64,000 nucleotides of DNA from Pseudomonas fluorescens (GCF_902497625.1 NZ_CABVGX010000001.1:212332-276331), one strand, 5' to 3'; shown: positions 16,397 through 26,077, counted from the first letter of the stretch. Numbers and translations: made by a program. The notes: generated by a model not told the origin, from the sequence alone.

Positions 16397-16411
16397 GGCA
16401 CGCTCCTTTTT

Positions 16412-17548
16412 TCAACGATTCTGTTCCGGATTCCACTGCGCATAGCGCTGGCCACGCAGGAACTGCCACAGTCCGATACTCATCCCGGCCAGGGTCACCA
16501 GAAGAAACGCGGCGAGGCGGAAGGGTTTGGGCAAGCGGTGTCTGAAGTCCATCAGACCGGCGATCGCCACTGTGTAGCCGAACAACTGGGCGATCAGGCT
16601 CAAGCGATAAAAACCGTGTTCCTGCCACAGCCAGAAATTGCTCAGCAACAATGGCAACAACAGGATCGGCGCCAGACGGCGGATCAGCTTGTGACTGATC
16701 AACGCAATCGAATAGAGGCCGTGTTTCATCGGATTGAGCAGTTCGCTGCGCTGGGCCAGGCTTTGCAGGCCACCGACTGTGACGCGCTGGCGCCGACGGA
16801 ATTGCTTGTCGGCCTCGTCGACACCGTGATCGATCACCTGCGCCTCGGGCACATAGACGATTTGTTTATGCGCAACCGGCGCGCAGGTACTGATGAAGAA
16901 ATCGTCGTTGACCTCCGCCGGGATGTTCTGGAACAGCTCGCGACGCAGCGCCAGCAGGGCACCATCAGCGGACACCATGCAGCCGGTGCGGTTTTCGACC
17001 TTGCGCAGCCAGCCTTCGTAGTGCCGATAGAGGCTGTCGCCGACACTCAGGCCACCGCCCGTTACCGGAATCACCATATGCCCGGCGCAGGCCCCGACTT
17101 CAGGGTCGGCGAGCGGCGCGAGCAAATGGCCGAGGGTGTCGCGCGACCATTGGTTGTCGGCGTCGGTAAACACCAGAATGTCGCCGGTGCTCAGTGCTGC
17201 GCCGGTGTTCAGGGTCGCCGCTTTACCTTGGCGCGGCAGGTCGAGCACGGTGATGCGCGGGTCGACCACCCGGTGTGCGCACGCTACCGTGTCATCGGTC
17301 GAACCGTCGCTGGCCAGAATGATCTGCAGCGAGGAAGGCTGATAATCCTGGGCGAGCAGTGTGCGTAACTTGTGTTCGATGTGCCGCGCCTCGTTGTGCG
17401 CGGCGATCACGATGCTGACATTCATCGGCGCCGCTGGCGTGATGCGCCGCGCCGGGAACAGCGGCGCCAGCACACTCAGCAGCAGCGGATAACCGACGTA
17501 GGCGTACGCGGGCAGCAACAGGCAAGTCCAGAAAAAGAATTCAGCCAC
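16412..17548 (-). CDS. Membrane glycosyltransferase family 2
   Basis: A 378-residue protein with an N-terminal helix, a GT-A domain and three C-terminal helices. The motifs are ILASDGSTDDTV (nucleotide binding), VFTDADNQWS (DxD metal site), VNDDFFIS (catalytic Asp region) and QFRRRQRVTVGG, resembling the QxxRW element of processive enzymes. It transfers a sugar to the growing lipid-linked unit on the inner membrane. It overlaps the preceding glycosyltransferase gene by 8 nt. Confidence 0.88.
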   Translation of the reverse strand: MAEFFFWTCLLLPAYAYVGYPLLLSVLAPLFPARRITPAAPMNVSIVIAAHNEARHIEHKLRTLLAQDYQPSSLQIILASDGSTDDTVACAHRVVDPRITVLDLPRQGKAATLNTGAALSTGDILVFTDADNQWSRDTLGHLLAPLADPEVGACAGHMVIPVTGGGLSVGDSLYRHYEGWLRKVENRTGCMVSADGALLALRRELFQNIPAEVNDDFFISTCAPVAHKQIVYVPEAQVIDHGVDEADKQFRRRQRVTVGGLQSLAQRSELLNPMKHGLYSIALISHKLIRRLAPILLLPLLLSNFWLWQEHGFYRLSLIAQLFGYTVAIAGLMDFRHRLPKPFRLAAFLLVTLAGMSIGLWQFLRGQRYAQWNPEQNR

Positions 17549-18509
17549 GGGCAGGCCTCCTGGCAGTCCAACGACACATACTGAGGGCGAACGCGGCGCC
17601 GGCCAGGTGCAAGCGCACCCAATGCAACCCCCACAGTTGCAGGGTCAGGCCGATGTTGCGGTGCTTGTGGCTCTGGCGAACGCTCATCACCAATGCAGGC
17701 AGGGTCGTGAGCATGATCATCAGCAGTGCGTGATGAGGGAAGCCGCCCATCAGCGCCGAGATCGCCAGGAAGTCCAGGAGCCAGGCGCCAAGGGATAACA
17801 GAGGGAAGCGCAGCAGGCGCAGACTGATGCCGTGGTTGCGCAACAGTTGCAGATGGCTGCCCTGACGCCACATTTCCTTGCCCATCCACTCGCGCCAATT
17901 GGCTTCGTAGCCCCAATGCAGGGCAACGCTCTGGTTGATCGCCAACAATTGCGCGCCAGCTTCGTGCTGACGCAAGGTGAAATCCTTGTCCTCGCCCGTG
18001 CGCAAACTTTCGTCGAAACCGCCAACCTTGTCGAACCAACTGCGGCGCATCAACAGATTGCAGCTGGGCAGCCAGTCGACTTTGCGCACGGCATGAGTGG
18101 CCGGGCGCAATGTCCGCCGTTGCCAGGCCGTGGCGTACCACGGCGCCTGGGCGGGGGTGTGCAGGTCAAGGCCGAAGACATCCGCCTGGCCGCTGCTTTC
18201 CAGTTCAATCAACGGCCGCAGCCAGTCTTCCGGCATTTCCACGTCGGCGTCGATGAAGGCCAGCCATTGCCCTGTTGCGATGGCCGTACCGCGATTGCGC
18301 AGTGCGCCGATCAGTACGCCCGGTACCACCAGCACCTGCGCTCCGAACTGTCGGGCGATCTGCGGGCCCTGATCACTGGAGCCGTTGTCCACTACGATCA
18401 ACTCGCATTCGAGGTTGGCCGCATGCGCGGCTTTTTGTGCCGCGAGCAGCGTGCGGCCGATGTGCTTCGCTTCGTTGTACATCGGAATGACAATACTGAT
18501 TAGGCTCAT
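17541..18509 (-). CDS. Glycosyltransferase family 2
   Basis: A 322-residue enzyme starting MSLISIVIPMYNEAKHIGRT. ATG 18509 overlaps the stop of the upstream polymerase gene (ATGA); the longer frame to 18581 is discarded. The GT-A motifs are LIVVDNGSSDQGP and WLAFIDADVEMPEDW (DxD). The C-terminal part has two or three hydrophobic segments, suggesting membrane association. It adds one sugar of the repeat unit; donor unknown. Confidence 0.88.
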   Translation of the reverse strand: MSLISIVIPMYNEAKHIGRTLLAAQKAAHAANLECELIVVDNGSSDQGPQIARQFGAQVLVVPGVLIGALRNRGTAIATGQWLAFIDADVEMPEDWLRPLIELESSGQADVFGLDLHTPAQAPWYATAWQRRTLRPATHAVRKVDWLPSCNLLMRRSWFDKVGGFDESLRTGEDKDFTLRQHEAGAQLLAINQSVALHWGYEANWREWMGKEMWRQGSHLQLLRNHGISLRLLRFPLLSLGAWLLDFLAISALMGGFPHHALLMIMLTTLPALVMSVRQSHKHRNIGLTLQLWGLHWVRLHLAGAAFALSMCRWTARRPARG

Positions 18510-19873
18510 GCCCTGGCCTCCGGCAACGGACTTTCTTCGGCTTTCAAACGCAGCACGCTGGTCAGGGCGAGCATGATCCACACGTACTTCTGGTTCGGTG
18601 CACTGAGGAACATCAGGAATAGCGTCAATGACAGGAAGCTCATGCTCAGGTGCGTCATCAGGTCCGCCTGCGCGCCGTTACGTCGCAACAGCCAGGCGCC
18701 GCGTGCGCGGATCAGGTTGTACAGGCCCAGGCCCAGCATGCCGACGAACATCAGCCCGGCGGGGATGCCAAGCTCACTGAAGATTTCCAGGTAGGTGTTG
18801 TGCGCGCGCCGGTACAGGTCGCCGATCTTGCGGTTGGCCGAGAAAGCCTTGGCGTAACCCGTGGCGGCATAGTGCAGCGGGAAGGTCCCGGGCCCTGTGC
18901 CGATCAGCGGGTTTTCGCGGATCATCTCGCTGCCGACCACGATGTAGGAGGCGCGACGCCCCAGCGAAGCGTCCTGACTGCGGGCGCCGGCGCTGAGAAT
19001 ACTCAAGGACTTGATGCGCTCGACGTAACCGGCCGGCATCGCATGGATCACCAGCGGGATCGCGATTACCGCGCCGAGCATGGCAAAGCCCAGGTGCCGG
19101 GGACGAATACGCGCCAGCTCGGTGCGGTAGTGCCAGACGCCAATCATCAGGCTGAGAAACAGCACCACCAGCCCGGAGCGCGATTCGGTCTTGGTCATGC
19201 CGCCCAACAGCAGAATGAAGCAGGTGGCCCAGAACAACCGGTGCAACATTTTCGGACTGCTGATCACCAGCCACAGGGCCAGCGGTACAGCGAAGGCGAT
19301 GAGCATGGCGAAGCCGTTCGGGTCTTCGAGCAGGCCGGAGGCTCGGCCCTGATCCTGATATTTGGCCGAGAACATCGCCAAGGCGCAGGTCGCCGTCACG
19401 CTGAGCGTTACCAAGCGGGCAAACAAATCCATATTCAGTTCACGACCGATCAGCAGAGTGATCACAAACAGAATGAAACCGACACTCAGTTCGCGCAGGT
19501 GACTCAGTGACATGCCGAGGTTGTCGGTGGCCAGCAGACTCAACAGGTACAGCGCGATAAACCACACCAGATAGCGCCATATGTTGCTGCGCAGGCGTTC
19601 CGAGGGAATCTGGTGAATGGCCAGCTGCAGCATCAGGATCACGGCCAGCGACACACCGATGAATTTGGTGCCGGAAATTTCGTTTTCCTTGAAGAAACCT
19701 TCGAACGGCACCAGCACCGCAATCCCGAGCAGACCCCACGTGGGTTTTCGGTACAGCAGCGAGACACCGACCAGGCCCAGCACCGCAGCGGGTGCCAGAA
19801 ACGGATAAGGGCTGGCCAGCAAACCAAGGCAGACCAGGGCGAGCAAACTGACGATCGAGAGTGGAAATATCAC
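18506..19873 (-). CDS. O-antigen ligase/polymerase family protein (Wzy-like)
   Basis: A 455-residue membrane protein with about 11-12 helices. Between helices near residue 360 lies the Wzy_C signature RRAHNTYLEIFSELGIPAGL. A large periplasmic loop around residues 280-360 contains GSEMIRENPLIGTGPGTFPL. In this cluster it is the best candidate for the polymerase that joins repeat units. Overlaps by 4 nt on both sides show strict operon packing. The WaaL-type ligase role is the alternative, less likely in an export cluster. Confidence 0.87.
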   Translation of the reverse strand: MIFPLSIVSLLALVCLGLLASPYPFLAPAAVLGLVGVSLLYRKPTWGLLGIAVLVPFEGFFKENEISGTKFIGVSLAVILMLQLAIHQIPSERLRSNIWRYLVWFIALYLLSLLATDNLGMSLSHLRELSVGFILFVITLLIGRELNMDLFARLVTLSVTATCALAMFSAKYQDQGRASGLLEDPNGFAMLIAFAVPLALWLVISSPKMLHRLFWATCFILLLGGMTKTESRSGLVVLFLSLMIGVWHYRTELARIRPRHLGFAMLGAVIAIPLVIHAMPAGYVERIKSLSILSAGARSQDASLGRRASYIVVGSEMIRENPLIGTGPGTFPLHYAATGYAKAFSANRKIGDLYRRAHNTYLEIFSELGIPAGLMFVGMLGLGLYNLIRARGAWLLRRNGAQADLMTHLSMSFLSLTLFLMFLSAPNQKYVWIMLALTSVLRLKAEESPLPEARA

Positions 19874-20973
19874 GCGCGAGCCTCCCGTGCAGTACGGATA
19901 TAAAGCTGCGACCAGCGTTCGGCCAAGGCCTTGAGGTCGTAGCGATCCAGTTGCGTACGTCTTGCGTTGTCGATCAGCTCACTGGCCAGCGCCGGGTCCG
20001 TCAGCAAGGTGCCGATCTGCCGGGCGAGGGCGGTGCTGTCGGCGGCCGTCGCCAGCAGCCCGTTGTGCCGATGCTCCAGCACATCGGGAATGCCGCCGAC
20101 GCCGAAGGCCACTACCGGCACCCCGGCTTGCATCGCTTCCAGCAGAATCATCGGCGTGCCCTCGGTGCGTGAGCTGATCACCAGCGCATCGAGTTGCCGC
20201 CACCACACGCTCATGTCGGTCTGATACCCCGGCAGCGTGATGCGCGCCTGCAAACCTGCCGCTTCAATGCGCGCCAGCAAGCTGTCGCGTTCCGGGCCGT
20301 CGCCGAGCATGACGGCGTCCAGTTGCGGGTGCTGCAGGCACAGCGGGATCAGCGCATCAAGAAACAGGTCGGGACCCTTTTCACTGCTCAGACGCCCGAC
20401 GTACCCGGCCAGCCAGCGCGGCCCTTCAGCCGCGTGGGTGAACGAACCGTTGGCCGCCGGCAAGCCATTGGGAATGACCTGCAACTTGTCGGCATGCACG
20501 CTGGCTTTGCGGTGCAGCGCCGCGATGCTTTCGGCCACGCAGACCACACGATTCACCGAGGCCGTGCGGCACAGCTGCAAGCTCAACCAGGTGTAAAACT
20601 TCTGCTTGCGACTGCGCGGGGTGAACCCGTGCTGCGTAATCACCAGTGGCAGGCGCAACAGTGTCGCGCCGACCCAGCCAAACAACAGGCCTTTGAAATT
20701 GTGCGTATTGATCAGCGGCTTTTCAGCACGCCGCTGACGCAAATGCCCGAGCAGGTCCCCCAGCCCCGCGCAGCCCTGGCAATCCACCGAGGCGTCGCGA
20801 AACCGCGCAATCAGCTCTGGCGGCGCGTCGAGAAACAGCACCTGGTGCTGCCCCGGCGTCGCCAGGCAATGGTCCAGCAGCATCCGCTCAGCCCCATAGA
20901 AGCCGCCGCTGCTGAGCAAGTGAATGATCGGCAGGGCGCTGGTGTGACGGGTGGCGCTGAGCGGCGCGTTCAA
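19870..20973 (-). CDS. Glycosyltransferase family 4
   Basis: A 367-residue GT-B enzyme. The N-terminal half has HLLSSGGFYGAERMLLDHCL and the C-terminal half has AGYVGRLSSEKGPDLFLDAL, VMLGDGPERDSLL and SSRTEGTPMILLEAMQAGVP, the E-x7-E element that binds the sugar nucleotide. It is soluble or membrane-peripheral. It adds a sugar to the repeat unit. It overlaps the neighbouring genes by 4 nt at each end. Confidence 0.9.
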   Translation of the reverse strand: MNAPLSATRHTSALPIIHLLSSGGFYGAERMLLDHCLATPGQHQVLFLDAPPELIARFRDASVDCQGCAGLGDLLGHLRQRRAEKPLINTHNFKGLLFGWVGATLLRLPLVITQHGFTPRSRKQKFYTWLSLQLCRTASVNRVVCVAESIAALHRKASVHADKLQVIPNGLPAANGSFTHAAEGPRWLAGYVGRLSSEKGPDLFLDALIPLCLQHPQLDAVMLGDGPERDSLLARIEAAGLQARITLPGYQTDMSVWWRQLDALVISSRTEGTPMILLEAMQAGVPVVAFGVGGIPDVLEHRHNGLLATAADSTALARQIGTLLTDPALASELIDNARRTQLDRYDLKALAERWSQLYIRTAREARA

Positions 20974-22562
20974 TTGCGCACCCAGTGTGCAAAGCCACGC
21001 ATGGAGATGCTTCTGTGTGGGTTGGCGGGCAGCGTGTTCTGGTCATTGATCACCAACAGCACTGGCAGGCCCAGCTCGTGGCTGATTTGCGCAGGGTGCT
21101 TGAAGCGATGATCGAAGAACTCACGCACGTAGACCAAGGCGATGGCCAGCAACAGACCGGCGAGCAAACCGAACGGAATAATCAGCATCGGTTTCGGAAA
21201 GGCAGCTTCGGTCGGTTCGTACGGCGGGCTGAGCACGCGGGCGTTGGACAAGTCGCTGTCCAGCGAACGGGCGCTGCTGCTTTCGGCAAAACGCTGCGCG
21301 TAGGTGGAGAACGCCGCGTGCAGCGCGTCGATCTCGGTGTCCATCTGGCGCAGTTTGCTTTGCGTCACTTGCAGCTGGTGGATGCGCTCCTTGAACTCGG
21401 CGATGCGTGCGGTTTTCTGCTCGATCACTGAGCTGACAATGGCGATGTCATTGGTGCGTTCCTGAATCCGGTTGCTCACCACCTTCAGGAACTGCTGACG
21501 GGTGCGGGCAATTTGCTCGCGGGTCAGCAGCATCGGTTCACTGCCCGGCTGGAAAATCGCCAGGTCGTTCATGTAGCGGCTGACCTGGGTGGTCAGCGCC
21601 TCGCCCATCTGTTTGATCTCGCGATCTTCGAAGGCGACGTTGTCCACGGTGGTGGTAAAGGTGTAGGGGAAGGTGTAGTCGTTGAGTTTGGAGTCCTTGG
21701 CGGCAGCCAGGCTGGTTTTCAGGTATTCCAGCCAGCGTTGGCTTTGCAGGAGGCGATCGCGGTACAGGTTGAGCGCTTGCTCCTCGGTATTGATCGCATT
21801 GAGGCGGAAGGTGATTTCTTCCTTCGGATCGGACGAACCGACCCCTTCAAGCAATCCCAGACGATTGCCTTCCAGCCCATCGAGACGCACCTGATATTGC
21901 ATCTTTTTGGTTTCGTAGAAGCTCTGCGGCAGGTCGATCGATTGCAGCGCCTGACGGCTGGCCAGGTAGTTCTGCAACAGCGCTGCGACGAACTTGGTGC
22001 CTTGCGCCGGATCACCAAAGCTGTAAACGATGGAGATCACGTTGGAGCCTGGCAGCGTTTCGATTTTCAGGCTGTCGATGGCCTGAGCAGTGAGCGAGTC
22101 CAGCGTAGTATCGCGCACCGGATCGGTTTCGAGCCCGAGCGCATCGCGCATCGGGTTGATCACCTTGGCCCGCAGCGGATTGACCACATAGCGTTTGAAC
22201 GGCTCGGTCACCAGTTTGTTGAACCCGCTCGGCGGCGGAGAGTATTCGCCCTGCTCGCGCAAGTCACTGACGGTCTGCCGGATCAAGGCAGGGGAGCGCA
22301 GGATATTGCTCTCGGTTTCCATGTCTGCCAGAGACGGCGGAATGAACGAGGCGTTCTCCTGATTAAGCGACGTGGTGGCGTCGCCTTGTGACAGTTTTTT
22401 GGACTGCACGATCACCTGGGCGGTGATATCGAAGCTCTGTTTGAGCATCAGCGGCAAGACCAGCGCGATCACTGCAAAGACCAGGAACACTCGCTTGACC
22501 AACTGTTTGTTGGCAAAGAAGATCCTGAAGAACTCATGCAGGTAGTTTTCCTTTGGATTCAT
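20970..22562 (-). CDS. Wzz/GumC-type polysaccharide co-polymerase
   Basis: A 530-residue inner-membrane protein: N-terminal helix near residues 23-43 (VFLVFAVIALVLPLMLKQSF), a long periplasmic domain with coiled coils (residues 200-420), and a second helix near 455-475 (MLIIPFGLLAGLLLAIALVY) after a Pro-rich PPYEPTEAAFPKP turn. It ends without a kinase domain, so it is a PCP-2a-like protein whose kinase partner is separate (the CpsD-like ATPase at 23628). It sets chain length and links polymerase with the export channel. Confidence 0.88.
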   Translation of the reverse strand: MNPKENYLHEFFRIFFANKQLVKRVFLVFAVIALVLPLMLKQSFDITAQVIVQSKKLSQGDATTSLNQENASFIPPSLADMETESNILRSPALIRQTVSDLREQGEYSPPPSGFNKLVTEPFKRYVVNPLRAKVINPMRDALGLETDPVRDTTLDSLTAQAIDSLKIETLPGSNVISIVYSFGDPAQGTKFVAALLQNYLASRQALQSIDLPQSFYETKKMQYQVRLDGLEGNRLGLLEGVGSSDPKEEITFRLNAINTEEQALNLYRDRLLQSQRWLEYLKTSLAAAKDSKLNDYTFPYTFTTTVDNVAFEDREIKQMGEALTTQVSRYMNDLAIFQPGSEPMLLTREQIARTRQQFLKVVSNRIQERTNDIAIVSSVIEQKTARIAEFKERIHQLQVTQSKLRQMDTEIDALHAAFSTYAQRFAESSSARSLDSDLSNARVLSPPYEPTEAAFPKPMLIIPFGLLAGLLLAIALVYVREFFDHRFKHPAQISHELGLPVLLVINDQNTLPANPHRSISMRGFAHWVRN

Positions 22563-22579
22563 GTCGATTCACCTGAGAG

Positions 22580-23605
22580 TTAGTTGCTGTCACTGTCTTT
22601 GTCGTCGAGGCGATAGCCGAAGCTGAGGCCCACGCCCTGGAACAACACCACGTCTGCCAGCTGCCGCGCGAGCTCACCGGCGCTGGCCAGTTTGGTCTTG
22701 GGCACGTACAGCATGTCGTCGGGTTGCAAGTAGGCGATCTGCGACGCATCGCCCGAGAGGGCTTTTTCGACGTCGTAGCGGCGTGCCTGAACCTGATTGC
22801 CGTTGCGGCGCATGATCACCACCGAATCAAGGCGCGCCTTGATGTTGGTGCCACGGGCCAGGGTCAACGCTTCCAGTACCGAGACCGGCCGACGGATCGG
22901 ATAGGAGCCGGGTTGGGCCACCTCACCGAGCACGAAGATTTCATTGCCGGCGGTGGATTTGAGCAACACGTCCACGGTCATCCGGCCCGGCAGTTCGGCG
23001 TAGCGCTTATTAAGGAAGGTTTCCAGCTGATTGACCGTCATGCCTTGCAGTGGCACGGAGCCGATTTCCGGAAAACTCGCATAGCCGTCGGTGCCCACGG
23101 TGATCTCGCGGCTCATGCCGGTGCCGGGGTGGTTCAGTGCGCTTTTGAGGTTGGCCTCATTACTCAGCGGGCTGATGACCTGCACCGACAGTTGGTTGCG
23201 GTTGGGCTGGAACAGCTGTTTGCGTTGATAGGCGCGCTGGATCTCCTGACGCGCTTCTTCGCTGGTGAGCCCGGCAATTTTCACCGAGGTGTTGGCACCG
23301 GGCAGTTCAATGGTGCCGTCGGGCAGCACCAGTTGGTTGCCGTTGAGCTGACTGGCTGCGGTGAAGTTCAGGCCGATCTGGTCACCGGACTGCACGCGGT
23401 AGGCTTCCGAGCCGCTGGTGCTGATGCGGAAGATCACGTCCAGCACATCCTGTGGCCGCAGAGTCTGTTCGACCCGGGGCATGTCCGTGGCCTGGGCGTT
23501 GGCTGGCGCAGCGGTGAGGATATTCACCGGCATGTTTTGTGTTTCCGAAGTGCTGGTGCAACCCGCAAGCGGCAGCAACAGCAGGACAAGCATTCTGGCG
23601 TTCAT
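22580..23605 (-). CDS. Outer-membrane polysaccharide export lipoprotein (Wza/GumB-like)
   Basis: A 341-residue protein with a lipoprotein signal (MLVLLLLPLAGC, lipid on Cys 16). The Poly_export domain begins at LRPQDVLDVIFRISTSGSEA and SLBB-type repeats follow (EITVGTDGYASFPEIGSVPL, then EIFVLGEVAQPGSYPIRRPV). It forms the outer-membrane export channel for the polymer. It sits between the ATPase and the co-polymerase, with 17-22-nt gaps, as usual for export modules. Confidence 0.9.
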   Translation of the reverse strand: MNARMLVLLLLPLAGCTSTSETQNMPVNILTAAPANAQATDMPRVEQTLRPQDVLDVIFRISTSGSEAYRVQSGDQIGLNFTAASQLNGNQLVLPDGTIELPGANTSVKIAGLTSEEARQEIQRAYQRKQLFQPNRNQLSVQVISPLSNEANLKSALNHPGTGMSREITVGTDGYASFPEIGSVPLQGMTVNQLETFLNKRYAELPGRMTVDVLLKSTAGNEIFVLGEVAQPGSYPIRRPVSVLEALTLARGTNIKARLDSVVIMRRNGNQVQARRYDVEKALSGDASQIAYLQPDDMLYVPKTKLASAGELARQLADVVLFQGVGLSFGYRLDDKDSDSN

Positions 23606-23627
23606 GGCGTCATCCTTTTGCAGTGGC

Positions 23628-24275
23628 TTACAGGTTTTTGTAGAGCCATTTAGGCATGTAGTACTTGCGTCGGTTGAAGACGCTGCCCACCAGTTTCGCG
23701 CCGGCCTGAGTCAGGCGCTGGACGGCGGCCTGGGCTACCTCCCAGCGGGTGTCTTCGGAGCGCACCACCAGGATCACGCCATCGACCTGAGTGCTGATGA
23801 CCAGGGTGTCGGCCGCCGAATACACCGCGTCGCCGTCAATCACGACGAAGCGGTACTGGCTGCCGAGCTGGTCGAGCAACGGGCTCAGGCGTTCCGGGGT
23901 CAGGTGCTCGGTGCCGCGCACAAACCGGCCGTTGGGCATCACGTGAAACGGCAGGCTCGAGACGTTCACCACGCAGTCCTGCAACAGCGGCGGGCTCTGC
24001 GTGTTGAACAGCAAGTCGCGCAAGCCGCGCTCCTTGGTCAAACCGAGTTGCTGCGAAAGGTTGGTGGCCGAGTGGCTGGCGTCGATCAGCAGCACGTCGC
24101 CGCTGCTCATTTGTGCCAGTTGGCTCGCCAGCGCCAGGGCGCTGGTGGTGGTGCCTGCGCCGGGGTTGGCGGCAGTCAGGAATAGGATCCGCAGATCTTG
24201 ATCGAGCACAGTCGAAGTCAAATTGGACTCGCTCGGGTTTGCGATGGTGAGGCTTTTGGCTGATGAACCGTCCAT
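23628..24275 (-). CDS. CpsD/BY-kinase-like ATPase with altered Walker A
   Basis: A 215-residue cytoplasmic protein of the ParA/MinD-like group that includes bacterial tyrosine kinases acting with co-polymerases. The P-loop region reads AANPGAGTTTSA (residues 36-46): the lysine expected after GxG is Thr 42. Walker A' is present (DVLLIDASHS, Asp 64), as is a third motif (FVVIDGDAVYSAAD). The C-terminus carries Tyr 205, 206 and 212, few compared with the usual tyrosine cluster. The loss of the lysine suggests weak or absent kinase activity, so it may act as a nucleotide-sensing or structural partner of the co-polymerase. It starts directly at the stop of the sugar transferase gene (TAA-ATG). Confidence 0.8.
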   Translation of the reverse strand: MDGSSAKSLTIANPSESNLTSTVLDQDLRILFLTAANPGAGTTTSALALASQLAQMSSGDVLLIDASHSATNLSQQLGLTKERGLRDLLFNTQSPPLLQDCVVNVSSLPFHVMPNGRFVRGTEHLTPERLSPLLDQLGSQYRFVVIDGDAVYSAADTLVISTQVDGVILVVRSEDTRWEVAQAAVQRLTQAGAKLVGSVFNRRKYYMPKWLYKNL

Positions 24276-25022
24276 TTAACTCGCTCCGTGGCCGCTGAAT
24301 ACTTTGAAGGGGGTTTTCAACAGGATCTTCAGATCAAGCAGCAGGCTCTGCTCGGCGATGTAGCTGAGGTCCAACTCAACGCGCTGGTCGAAGTCGATAT
24401 TGCTGCGCCCGGATATCTGCCACAGGCCGGTCATGCCGGGGTAGATGCTCAGGCGAGCCAGATGATTGTCCTTGTAGCGATAACTGGTGAACGAGGTCGG
24501 ACGGGGGCCTACCAGGCGCATGTCGCCCATCACTACATTGATCAGGTTCGGCAATTCGTCGAGGCTGCTGCGCCGCAGAAATCCGCCGATGGGGGTGATA
24601 CGCGGATCCTTGTCGATCTTGAAGTCGATAGCGTCGGCACCGTGCTTGTTAAGGTGGCGCAACGACTCTTTGAGCTCTTCAGCGTTGGCGACCATGGTGC
24701 GAAACTTGTACATGCCGAACTTGCGGCCACGGTAGCCGGTACGTTTTTGCACGAACATTACTGGCCCCGGGCTGCTGAGTTTGATCAGCAGTGCCAGACC
24801 GAGCAAGAGGGGCGAAAACACCAGCAGGATCAGCAAGGCACCGACGCATGCCAGCACGCGATTGGTGCGCGACAGCGTCCACGGTCGGCCGCCGTCACGA
24901 CCGGTCATCCAGCCACGGCCTTGCCGGTGGATCGCTGTATCGAGGCGCATTCGGTGCTCAGGGTCCAGGCGCTTGTCGCGACGCAGCTGTTGGAGCGGTA
25001 CACCTTGTTCATGTCCAGTCAT
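24276..25022 (-). CDS. Undecaprenyl-phosphate sugar phosphotransferase (initiating transferase)
   Basis: A 248-residue protein with one hydrophobic segment near residues 55-80 followed by a full bacterial sugar transferase domain: VQKRTGYRGRKFGMYKFRTM, RRSSLDELPNLINVVMGDMR, LVGPRPTSF and PGMTGLWQISGRSNIDFDQR. It is the short form, lacking the multi-helix N-terminus of WbaP. It should start the repeat unit by moving a hexose-1-phosphate onto undecaprenyl phosphate at the inner membrane. It overlaps the epimerase gene by 4 nt. Confidence 0.9.
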   Translation of the reverse strand: MTGHEQGVPLQQLRRDKRLDPEHRMRLDTAIHRQGRGWMTGRDGGRPWTLSRTNRVLACVGALLILLVFSPLLLGLALLIKLSSPGPVMFVQKRTGYRGRKFGMYKFRTMVANAEELKESLRHLNKHGADAIDFKIDKDPRITPIGGFLRRSSLDELPNLINVVMGDMRLVGPRPTSFTSYRYKDNHLARLSIYPGMTGLWQISGRSNIDFDQRVELDLSYIAEQSLLLDLKILLKTPFKVFSGHGAS

Positions 25023-26077
25023 GGATTCCTCCGCTGAAGTTCAGCCGCGAGCGGCGCGTTGGCGATAGGCAGTGGGTAGTACTCGCGGAACCAGGCAATG
25101 AAACGCCCGAGTCCCTCATCCAGCGCGATACAGGGCTGGAAACCGGTGGCCTGGGCCAGATCGCTGGCATCGGCGCAAGTGTTCAGCACGTCGCCAGGTT
25201 GCAGGGGCAGCAACTCGACCACGGCTTTTTGTCCCAGGTGTTTTTCCAGCAGGGCCAGGTATTCCTTGAGTTCCACCGGATGCTGGCCGCCGATGTTGTA
25301 GATCCGCCACGGCGCCATGCTGCTGGACGGATCAGGCTGCTCGCGATCCCACTCGGGCGCGGCGTGCGGCGGCAGGTCGATCAGGCGCGCGATGCTCTCG
25401 ATGATGTCGTCGATGTAGGTGAAGTCGCGCTGATGCTCGCCGTAGTTGAACAGCTTCAGTGGCGTGCCTTCGGCGATCGCCCGGGCAAACTGGATGGGCG
25501 ACATGTCCGGCCGGCCCCACGGTCCGTACACGGTGAAAAAGCGCAGGCCGGTGCAGGGAATGTTGAACAGGTGGGCGTAACTGTGCGCCATCAGCTCGTT
25601 GGCTTTCTTGGTCGCGGCGTACAGCGAAAGCGGATGATTGACGCCGTCTTTCACCGAATAAGGTGTGGTCTGGTTGGCGCCGTAGACCGAACTCGACGAG
25701 GCGTAGATCAGGTGCTTGACCGGATGATTGCGGCAGCTCTCGAGGATGTTGAGAAAACCGCCCAGATTGCTGTCGACGTAGGCCCGCGGATTTTCCAGCG
25801 AGTAACGCACACCGGCCTGTGCTGCGAGGTGGATGACCACCTCGGGTTTTTCATCGGCAAACAGTTTTGCCATGGCCGCGGCATCGGCCAGGTCAACTCT
25901 AGCGAGCTGGAAAGGGCCGGCCTGCTCCTGCACCCAATTCACGCGATCGTGCTTGAGTTGCGGGTCGTAGTAATCATTGAAGTTATCCAGGCCAATGACT
26001 TCGTGCCCGTCGCGCAACAAGCGCAACACACAGTGGGCACCAATGAAGCCGGCGGCTCCGGTGACAAGTATCTTCAT
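25019..26077 (-). CDS. UDP-glucuronate 4-epimerase
   Basis: A 352-residue short-chain dehydrogenase/reductase-type epimerase. It shows the NAD-binding motif TGAAGFIGAH (residues 6-15), the SSSSVYG strand and the catalytic YAATKKANE (Tyr 153, Lys 157). The DNFNDYYDPQLK motif near residue 31 and RPDMSPIQFA are characteristic of glucuronate epimerases rather than GalE. It converts UDP-glucuronate, made by the adjacent dehydrogenase, to UDP-galacturonate, so the polymer probably contains a uronic acid. It overlaps its neighbours by 4 nt on both sides. Confidence 0.88.
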   Translation of the reverse strand: MKILVTGAAGFIGAHCVLRLLRDGHEVIGLDNFNDYYDPQLKHDRVNWVQEQAGPFQLARVDLADAAAMAKLFADEKPEVVIHLAAQAGVRYSLENPRAYVDSNLGGFLNILESCRNHPVKHLIYASSSSVYGANQTTPYSVKDGVNHPLSLYAATKKANELMAHSYAHLFNIPCTGLRFFTVYGPWGRPDMSPIQFARAIAEGTPLKLFNYGEHQRDFTYIDDIIESIARLIDLPPHAAPEWDREQPDPSSSMAPWRIYNIGGQHPVELKEYLALLEKHLGQKAVVELLPLQPGDVLNTCADASDLAQATGFQPCIALDEGLGRFIAWFREYYPLPIANAPLAAELQRRNP

